Origin: an uncultured Clostridia bacterium
Lineage (GTDB): Bacteria; Bacillota_A; Clostridia; Christensenellales; Aristaeellaceae
Length of the DNA: 6,896 nt
Assembly: GCA_945871545.1 (NCBI GenBank)
Contig: CAMBWJ010000096.1
Location: forward strand, 1-6,896
Direction of reading: 5' to 3'
Positions 1-5,004 of the stretch are shown one piece after another. The notes under the pieces are model-generated. The model was not told where the DNA came from, searched no databases, and was given only the letters and a program-made list of their open reading frames with translations. Positions within the stretch are counted from its first letter, which is position 1. Each line of letters begins with the position of its first letter. Both the position numbers and the translations under genes were made by a program.

Positions 1-8
1 GGAAGCAA

Positions 9-59
9 GGCTGCAAATGAAGGCGCATACACAGACGTATGTAACTGAAATTTGCAGCC
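9..59 (+). other. structured hairpin, possible 3' part of an upstream RNA
   Basis: A perfect 10-bp inverted repeat pairs GGCTGCAAAT (9-18) with ATTTGCAGCC (50-59). Inside it a second short stem pairs CATAC (26-30) with GTATG (37-41) around the loop ACAGAC. Two nested stems separated by short internal loops look like a folded RNA rather than a simple terminator, because no T-run follows. It lies directly upstream of the terminator-like repeat at 76-123, so it could be the tail of a transcript that began before the window. I cannot name an RNA family. The strand is uncertain, since an inverted repeat reads similarly on both strands. Confidence 0.4.
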
Positions 60-75
60 GCAGCTGACGCAGTAA

Positions 76-123
76 GCAAAAATGCCAACCAATTTCGTTC
101 TTTCAGTGGGCATTTTTGCGTTT
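76..123 (+). terminator. A-tract/T-tract inverted repeat, likely weak (bidirectional) intrinsic terminator
   Basis: GCAAAAATGCC (76-86) is the exact reverse complement of GGCATTTTTGC (109-119), followed by GTTTG. The layout of an A-run, a short GC core, a loop, the GC core again and a T-run is what intrinsic terminators show, and it would serve either strand. The GC core is only about 4 bp and the loop is long (87-108), so efficiency may be modest. It would separate the operon from whatever lies upstream. Confidence 0.5.
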
Positions 124-145
124 GTGGGCTTTGTCAGTCGTCTGC

Positions 146-167
146 GGCGGGGTGAAGGCACCCCGCC
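146..167. repeat. GC-rich extragenic palindrome
   Basis: GGCGGGGTG (146-154) and CACCCCGCC (159-167) form a perfect 9-bp stem closed by the tetraloop AAGG (155-158). There is no T-run, so it is not a terminator. Such GGCGGGGTG/CACCCCGCC palindromes resemble dispersed intergenic repeats of high-GC Clostridia. Whether this one is dispersed in this genome cannot be seen from one copy. Confidence 0.45.
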
Positions 168-180
168 CTACAGCTATGCA

Positions 181-210
181 GGGGCGATCTCCCCGTTTTG
201 AGACAGCCCC
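181..210 (+). promoter_or_regulatory. competing G/C stems in the operon leader (speculative)
   Basis: GGGG at 181-184 can pair with CCCC at 191-194 (loop CGATCT, followed by GTTTTG), or GGGGC at 181-185 can pair with GCCCC at 206-210. The two pairings exclude each other. The segment ends about 10 nt before the ribosome binding site of the first gene, so it could influence its expression. The stems are short and there is no sign of a known riboswitch core. No convincing sigma-70 promoter was found in 124-225: TTGTCA at 131-136 resembles a -35 box but has no matching -10 at the right distance. Confidence 0.15.
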
Positions 211-218
211 CATTTCCC

Positions 219-226
219 AAAAGGAG
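219..226 (+). promoter_or_regulatory. ribosome binding site deciding the start of the first gene
   Basis: AAAAGGAG lies 8 nt before ATG at 235. An in-frame GTG at 226 overlaps this site and cannot be the start, so the signal peptide begins MKQK. Confidence 0.85.
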
Positions 227-234
227 TGTGTATC

Positions 235-1284
235 ATGAAACAGAAACTCGCAACCGCATTGGCCCTGATCCTGATTCTGACCACGGTCTGCGGCCTGTGC
301 GCTGGCGCGGAATCCGCCCCGGCGGATGGCCTGTACACCATCGGCGTGACCTCCAGCACGAAGATGTTTAAGGTCGTGGACTGCGCGCTGCGCGTGGAGG
401 ACGGGAAGATGACCGCCGTGCTCACCCTCAGCGGCGTGGGCTACGGCTATGTGTACGCAGGAACGTCCGCCGAGGCGGAAGCCGCGCCCGAGGAGGACTG
501 GTCGCCCTACGTGCCCAACTGGGACGGCAAGTACACCTACGCCATCGAGATCCCCGCGCTGGATGCCGAAGTCGCCGTCTGCGGCTTCTCCATGAAGTAT
601 CAGAAGTGGTACGACCGCACGCTGGTGTTCAATTCCGCCACGCTGAGCCCCCGCACGAGCGTCGCCCCCGACGGCGTGTACGACGGCGCGCTGCACTCCG
701 ACGGCGCAATCGACGGCCTCAACTGCGTGCTCACCGCCCGGGACGGCGCGATGAACGTGGAGCTTGCCGATGGCGTGCAGGCGCTGCGCATCGGCGGCGC
801 GGAGTATGCCGCGGAGGATGGCAGGCTGTCCTTCCCGCTGGAGTCTCTGGACCTGCGCACCGCAGTTGAGGTGCAGCAGAGCGACGCCTGGAGCGCATGC
901 TGGCTGCGCATCGACAGCGCAGAGCTGAGCGACCACAGCGTGACCGCCGCCGACGGCGTGTACACCGTGGAGGTCAGGACCGACTCCAACCTGCTGAAGA
1001 TCACCAGCTGCGTGCTCAGCATCCGAAACGGCGCAATGACCGCCATGCTCACCGCCGCCAACAGCAATTACGATTACCTGTACCTGGGCCTTGCCAAGGA
1101 CGCGCCCAACGACGAGGCCGCCTGGATCGCAGGTTCCCCGGACGCCAGCGGCGCTTACACCTACGTGGTGTCCATCCCCTCGCTGGACAACGAAATTTCC
1201 GTGGCCACCCACTCCGCCAAGAAGTCGCTGTGGTACGACCGCGCCATCACCCTGGACTCCGCGACCCTGCAGAGCCTGTCCTGA
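235..1284 (+). CDS. secreted protein with three NEAT-like (type A) repeat domains
   Basis: This is a 349-aa exported protein. Residues 1-25 form a Sec signal peptide (KQK, hydrophobic core, then an AGA-like cleavage site near 23-25). There is no lipobox, transmembrane tail or LPXTG. Three beta-rich domains follow at about 31-137, 146-231 and 240-349. Each begins D-G-[LV]-Y. The first and third carry the family marks: MFKVVDC or LLKITSC, a [GN]Y-x-Y-[VL]-Y-x-G strand, and a closing KWYDR (125-128) or LWYDR (333-336). The middle domain is shorter and lacks both the YxxG region and WYDR. I read these as NEAT-type iron transport-associated domains, or a close beta-sandwich relative, that bind an iron chelate outside the membrane. 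That is inferred from fold-level resemblance and from the importer genes downstream. The start is fixed by AAAAGGAG at 219-226. The next gene begins 23 nt after the stop, so the two are probably cotranscribed. A general adhesion or scaffold role is the main alternative. Confidence 0.85.
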   Translation: MKQKLATALALILILTTVCGLCAGAESAPADGLYTIGVTSSTKMFKVVDCALRVEDGKMTAVLTLSGVGYGYVYAGTSAEAEAAPEEDWSPYVPNWDGKYTYAIEIPALDAEVAVCGFSMKYQKWYDRTLVFNSATLSPRTSVAPDGVYDGALHSDGAIDGLNCVLTARDGAMNVELADGVQALRIGGAEYAAEDGRLSFPLESLDLRTAVEVQQSDAWSACWLRIDSAELSDHSVTAADGVYTVEVRTDSNLLKITSCVLSIRNGAMTAMLTAANSNYDYLYLGLAKDAPNDEAAWIAGSPDASGAYTYVVSIPSLDNEISVATHSAKKSLWYDRAITLDSATLQSLS

Positions 1285-1307
1285 CCAAAGAAACGAGGTA
1301 AGTAACG

Positions 1308-3806
1308 ATGAAGAAGCACACCAAGCGCCTGATCGCCCTGCTCGTGCTGCTGGCTATACTGCTGGGCACCTGCTGCATCGCCGAGCTGCCCCTGAGCAGT
1401 GCGGAGGTCACCTTCGATCCTGATTCAACCCTCGATCCCGACGCAACCCTCGACCCCGACGCGACCCTCGACCCCAACGCGACTCTCGATCCCGACGCGA
1501 CTCTCGATCCCGACGCGACTCTCGACCCCGACGCGACCGAAACGCCCGAGGTCACCGGCGAGCCCGACGCATCCCCCGAGCCCACCGAGATCCCCGGCCT
1601 GGACGGCACCACCTCTCCGGTGGACAGCTCCACCACCCTGGCCGACGGCGTCTACGCGCCCGAGAGCTTCGACTTCTCCGGCGGCTCCGGCAAGACGAGG
1701 ATCACCTGCTCCAAGGTGACCGTGTCCGGCGGCAAGGCCAGTGCCACCATCGCCTTCAGCAGCTCCAGCTACGAGTACGTGAAGGCCGGCGGCGGCAAGT
1801 ACTACGCCAGCATCGTGGACGGCAAGTCCACCTTCACCATTCCGGTGGCGCTGAACAAGGACAACGCCATCATCGGCATGACCAGCGCCATGTCCACCTA
1901 CCGTGAGATCGCCTACACGATCCATGTGACCCTGACGGAGACCGTCGCGCCCACCGACGCTCCCGTGGAGACCGAAACTCCCGACGTGACCGAGACCCCC
2001 GATGTGACCGGTACCCCCGTTCCCGAGGAGTCCCCCGCCCCCATCGAGGACGGCGACTACGACACCCCCGTGGACTCCAGTTCCTCCATGTTCAAGGTCG
2101 TCGCCTGCAGGCTGACGGTCAGGGACGGCAAGTACACCGCCACCATCACCCTCTCCGGCACCGGCTACGACCTGCTCTACCTGGGCTCCGCCGAGGCTGC
2201 CGCCGCTGCGGATCCCTCCGCGTACATCCCCTTCGTGCCCAACGCCGAGGGCAAGTACACCTACAGCTTCCCGGTGGAGAAGCTCGATCTGCCCATCGCC
2301 ATCGCGGCCCACTCCATCAGCAAGGATACCTGGTACGACCGAACCCTCACCTTCAAGTCTGAGGGCATGGAGAAGGTGGAGAAGCCCGTCGAGGACGGCG
2401 AATACGACACCCCCGTGGACTCCAGTTCCGCCATGTTCAAGGTCGTCGCATGCAGGCTGACGGTCCGGGATGGCAAGTACAGCGCCACCATCACCCTCTC
2501 CGGCACCGGCTACGATGTGCTCTATCTGGGCACCGCCGAGGCTGCCGCCGCTGCAGATCCCTCCCGATACATCCCCTTCCTGCCCAACGCCGAGGGCAAG
2601 TACACCTACACCTTTCCGGTCAGCAAGCTCGACACCCCCATCGCCATCGCGGCCCACTCCATCAGCAAGGACAGCTGGTACGACCGCAGCCTCACCTTCA
2701 AATCCGAGGGCATGGAGAAGGTGGAAACCGAGCCCACCGCCACGCCGGTTCCCACGGCGACCCCCACCCCCGAACCCACCCCGACCCCCGAGGCCGATCT
2801 GAGCGGCTCCACCAGCAGGGTGGACAGCACCACCACCCTTTCCGACGGCACCTACACCCCGGACAGGTTCTCCTTCTCCGGCGGCACCGGCAAGGTGAAG
2901 ATCAGCTGCCCCAAGGTGACCGTCTCCGGCGGCAAGGCCAAGGCCACGCTGGTCTTTGACAGCCCGAATTACAGCTACGTCAAGGCCAACGGCAGCAAGT
3001 ACTACGGCTCCCACGGCGGCAGCAGCTCCACCTTCGAGATTCCGGTGAAGCTCAACGCCAACAACCGCATCATCGGCATGACCACCGCCATGAGCGTGGA
3101 TCATGAGGTGGAATACACCATCTACGTCTACATCAAGGCTGCGGATGAAGCCGCACAGGCCGCTGAAGAGGCGGGTGCGCCGGAGATCGCGGGCCTGAGC
3201 TACGTATCCTCCGACGAAATCGAGAGCGCCGCACTGTTCGCCATCTACCGCTACGAGGGCGGCTTCACCCTGATCGACGTGGTGGACGGCGGACGCTACC
3301 TGCTGATTCCCGAGGGTGCGGAGCTTCCCGCGGGCACCGAGGAGGAGGCGACGCTGATCCAGCTGCCGGTGCAGAGCGCCTACGTGGCCTCCGAGAGCGC
3401 CATGGCGCTGATCGACGGCATCGAGATCCCCGCCGAGACCGACCCGGTGCAGCTCAGCGGCTGCGAAAACCTCAGCCTGAACCGCATGACTGCGGAGCAG
3501 CTCAGCTTCGCCGGCGCATGGACCGCCCCCGACTACACGACGCTTCTGATGTCCGGCTGCGACCTGGCCATCCTGCCCGAGACCTTCTCCGAGGCAGAGA
3601 GCATCTCCGAAACGGATCGCACCGTCGCCGCAGAGGTGCGCGAGCGCCTGAGCCTGCTGGGCGTGCCCTTCGTCACGGACTGCTCCGCCCTTGAGGAAAC
3701 CGAGCAGGGCCGTCTGGAGTGGATCAAGGTCTACGGCGCGATCCTCGGCTGCGAGGACGCGGCGAATGCTGCCTATGCAGCCGCCGTCGCCGCGCTGAAC
3801 GCCTGA
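1308..3806 (+). CDS. secreted multidomain NEAT-like protein ending in a half substrate-binding lobe
   Basis: This is an 832-aa protein. Residues 1-25 are a signal peptide (KKHTKR, long Leu-rich core, TCCIA). Residues 36-77 are seven copies of a hexapeptide, [FL]-D-P-[DN]-[AS]-T. Then come domain B1 (113-209), a Thr/Pro linker, A1 (248-about 359), A2 (363-about 474), a second Thr/Pro linker and B2 (513-610). Residues 626-832 align along their whole length with the N-lobe and connecting helix of the next gene's substrate-binding protein. Shared marks are the YEGG-[FY] strand, RYL-[LV]-[IV]-PEG, SAMAL, GCDLAI, LG-[VI]-P-[FV] and EWIK-[VL]-Y. The C-lobe is absent and the stop follows the helix. 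Type A resembles the domains of the preceding gene; type B carries ITC/ISC and a Y-rich end (EYTIYV). The likely role is extracellular capture or relay of an iron chelate to the importer. The start ATG has GAGG at 1295-1298, 9 nt upstream. Ligand identity is not visible from sequence. Confidence 0.88.
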   Translation: MKKHTKRLIALLVLLAILLGTCCIAELPLSSAEVTFDPDSTLDPDATLDPDATLDPNATLDPDATLDPDATLDPDATETPEVTGEPDASPEPTEIPGLDGTTSPVDSSTTLADGVYAPESFDFSGGSGKTRITCSKVTVSGGKASATIAFSSSSYEYVKAGGGKYYASIVDGKSTFTIPVALNKDNAIIGMTSAMSTYREIAYTIHVTLTETVAPTDAPVETETPDVTETPDVTGTPVPEESPAPIEDGDYDTPVDSSSSMFKVVACRLTVRDGKYTATITLSGTGYDLLYLGSAEAAAAADPSAYIPFVPNAEGKYTYSFPVEKLDLPIAIAAHSISKDTWYDRTLTFKSEGMEKVEKPVEDGEYDTPVDSSSAMFKVVACRLTVRDGKYSATITLSGTGYDVLYLGTAEAAAAADPSRYIPFLPNAEGKYTYTFPVSKLDTPIAIAAHSISKDSWYDRSLTFKSEGMEKVETEPTATPVPTATPTPEPTPTPEADLSGSTSRVDSTTTLSDGTYTPDRFSFSGGTGKVKISCPKVTVSGGKAKATLVFDSPNYSYVKANGSKYYGSHGGSSSTFEIPVKLNANNRIIGMTTAMSVDHEVEYTIYVYIKAADEAAQAAEEAGAPEIAGLSYVSSDEIESAALFAIYRYEGGFTLIDVVDGGRYLLIPEGAELPAGTEEEATLIQLPVQSAYVASESAMALIDGIEIPAETDPVQLSGCENLSLNRMTAEQLSFAGAWTAPDYTTLLMSGCDLAILPETFSEAESISETDRTVAAEVRERLSLLGVPFVTDCSALEETEQGRLEWIKVYGAILGCEDAANAAYAAAVAALNA
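1413..1538 (+). repeat. tandem 18-bp repeat, seven copies, in frame
   Basis: Seven back-to-back 18-nt units encode FDPDST, then LDPDAT six times with one LDPNAT (1467-1484). Synonymous changes (GAT/GAC, GCA/GCG, ACC/ACT) keep the copies from being identical. The unit multiplies in steps of six residues without shifting frame, so copy number can vary between strains. The encoded stretch is acidic and lies just after the signal peptide, where it would act as a spacer holding the binding domains away from the cell surface. An Asp-based cation-binding role is possible but unsupported. Confidence 0.9.
2046..2726 (+). repeat. direct duplication of a NEAT-like (type A) domain, period 345 nt
   Basis: Units 2046-2381 and 2391-2726 are in register at a distance of 345 nt (115 codons), with 9 nt between them. 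The encoded 112-residue stretches, from EDG[DE]Y to GMEKVE, differ at 12 positions by my alignment, mostly conservative exchanges such as S/T, D/E and L/V. At the DNA level many long blocks are also the same. This is much closer than either copy is to the type A domains of the preceding gene, so it looks like a recent internal duplication or one kept alike by gene conversion. Confidence 0.9.
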
Positions 3807-3818
3807 TTTGAAACAATC

Positions 3819-3848
3819 GCTGCGGCAGCTCCGTATGGCTGCCGCAGC
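3819..3848 (+). promoter_or_regulatory. intergenic hairpin between capture gene and importer genes
   Basis: GCTGCGGCAG (3819-3828) pairs perfectly with CTGCCGCAGC (3839-3848) around a 10-nt loop, starting 13 nt after the stop of the 832-aa protein. No T-run follows (CTTCCC instead), so it is not a standard Rho-independent terminator. It ends 8 nt before the GGAGG ribosome binding site of the next gene. It could block 3'-5' decay of the upstream message, mark a processing site or slow ribosome entry. It is the only sizeable intergenic structure inside the operon. Confidence 0.6.
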
Positions 3849-3856
3849 CTTCCCAT

Positions 3857-3861
3857 GGAGG
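3857..3861 (+). promoter_or_regulatory. ribosome binding site of the substrate-binding protein gene
   Basis: GGAGG is 8 nt before ATG 3870 and 5 nt before the adjacent in-frame ATG 3867. A further in-frame ATG at 3855 overlaps the site and is too early. The 3870 start has the more usual spacing. Confidence 0.7.
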
Positions 3862-3869
3862 TACAAATG

Positions 3870-4991
3870 ATGAAAAAAAGCATCCTGTGCATCGCGCTGT
3901 GCATCCTGCTGGCGCTGGGCGCTCTGCCCTCCATCGCGGAGGAAAAGCCGGATTTTGCCGGTCTGAAATACGAATCCAGCATGAACCTGGTCTACGCCAC
4001 GGGCTTCTCCGTGGACTACTACGAGGGCGGCTATGCGCTGATCGACGTGAAGGACAGCGCCCGGTACCTGGTCGTGCCCGAGGGCATGCCGGTGCCGGAG
4101 GGCCTGGACGCGGACGTTCGCATCCTCCAGCAGCCCCTCGACCGCATCTATCTTGCGGCAACCTCCGCCATGGCGCTGTTCGACCGCCTGGACGCACTGG
4201 ACTCCATCCGCCTGGTGGGCACCGCCGCATCGGGCTGGTACATCGACAACGCCGTGGCCGCCATTGAGCGCGGCGACATGCTCTTCTCCGGCAAGTACAG
4301 CGAACCGGACTACGAGCTGATGATCAACGAGGGCTGCGACCTGGCCATCGAATCCACGATGATCCTGCACAGCCCCAAGGTGCAGGAGATGATCGAGCTG
4401 CTGGGCATCCCGGTGTTCATCGACCGCTCCAGCTACGAGAATCACCCCCTGGGCCGCACCGAGTGGATCAAGCTCTACAGCGTGCTGACGGACAAGGAAA
4501 CTGAAGCGGAAGCCTTCTTCGACACCCAGACCGCCATCATCGAGGAACTGAAGGACTTTGAGAACACGGAAAAGACCGTAGCCTTCTTCTACATCAGCTC
4601 CGACGGCACCGTGAACGTGCGCGCGTCCTGGGACTACATCGCCAGCATGATCGAGATCGCGGGCGGGCGATACATCTTCCAGGATCTCTCCGACCCGGAG
4701 AGCAACCGCTCCACCGTGAGCATGACGCTGGAGCAGTTCTACGCCGCCGCCGTGGACGCGGACTACCTGATCTACAACGCCGCCATCGACAATCCCCTGC
4801 CCAATGTGGACGCGCTGCTGGCCAAGAGCAACCTGTTCGCCGACTTCAGGGCGGTTAAGGAGGGCAACGTCTGGTGCACCGGCAAGTACCTCTATCAGGC
4901 CACCGACATCGTAGGCAGTCTGATCACCGACATCCACCACATGCTGACCGGTCAGGAGGAAGGCATGAACTTCATCTACAAGCTCAACTGA
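3870..4991 (+). CDS. iron-chelate ABC transporter substrate-binding protein (FecB/BtuF-like)
   Basis: This is a 373-aa exported ligand-binding protein of the class with two lobes joined by one long helix (cluster A-III: vitamin B12, siderophore and heme binders). Residues 1-23 are a signal peptide ending SIA/EE. Two Cys sit in its hydrophobic core (7, 11), but neither makes a proper lipobox. The N-lobe covers about 27-197 (FAGLKYESS, YYEGGYALIDV, RYLVVPEG, SAMALFDRLDALDSIRL, GKYSEPDYELM, GCDLAIEST, LGIPVFIDRSSYE). The helix starts at EWIKLYSVLTDKE (198-210). The C-lobe begins near 235 (KTVAFFYIS) and runs through WDYIASMIEIAGGRY, DADYLIYNA and NVWCTGKYLYQ to DIHHMLTG near the end. The 13-nt gap to the permease gene supports a dedicated partnership. 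ATG 3867 (one residue longer) is an equally plausible start. Heme, siderophore or cobalamin cannot be separated from sequence; an iron chelate is favoured by the NEAT-like neighbours. Confidence 0.9.
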   Translation: MKKSILCIALCILLALGALPSIAEEKPDFAGLKYESSMNLVYATGFSVDYYEGGYALIDVKDSARYLVVPEGMPVPEGLDADVRILQQPLDRIYLAATSAMALFDRLDALDSIRLVGTAASGWYIDNAVAAIERGDMLFSGKYSEPDYELMINEGCDLAIESTMILHSPKVQEMIELLGIPVFIDRSSYENHPLGRTEWIKLYSVLTDKETEAEAFFDTQTAIIEELKDFENTEKTVAFFYISSDGTVNVRASWDYIASMIEIAGGRYIFQDLSDPESNRSTVSMTLEQFYAAAVDADYLIYNAAIDNPLPNVDALLAKSNLFADFRAVKEGNVWCTGKYLYQATDIVGSLITDIHHMLTGQEEGMNFIYKLN

Positions 4992-5004
4992 CGGGAGAGG
5001 CGCA

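Noticed and set aside
124..225. Fur/DtxR-type operator, cobalamin riboswitch or clear promoter in the leader
   Set aside because: I found no GATAAT-type palindrome, no B12-box-like element and no paired -35/-10 boxes with proper spacing. Regulation may act from further upstream.
226..234. GTG at 226 as start of the first gene
   Set aside because: It overlaps the ribosome binding site AAAAGGAG (219-226), which is correctly spaced for ATG 235.
103..1212. A 369-codon open frame opposite the first gene
   Set aside because: It has the same frame relation to the + strand wobble position as the long antisense frame, and a similarly Gly/His/Ala/Val-rich product. The + strand reading has a signal peptide, a ribosome binding site and repeated domains.
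1413..1538. CRISPR array
   Set aside because: The 18-nt units are directly abutting, with no spacers, and encode a regular hexapeptide in frame.
3324..3338. Sortase signal: LPAGT in the 832-aa protein
   Set aside because: The order is LPAGT rather than LPXTG. It lies inside the substrate-binding-like lobe about 160 residues before the end, and no hydrophobic tail or basic end follows.
3804..3870. A frameshift splitting one long protein into the 832-aa and 373-aa products
   Set aside because: The second gene has its own ribosome binding site, start and signal peptide, and repeats the N-lobe from its beginning, so it is a separate complete gene rather than the lost second half.
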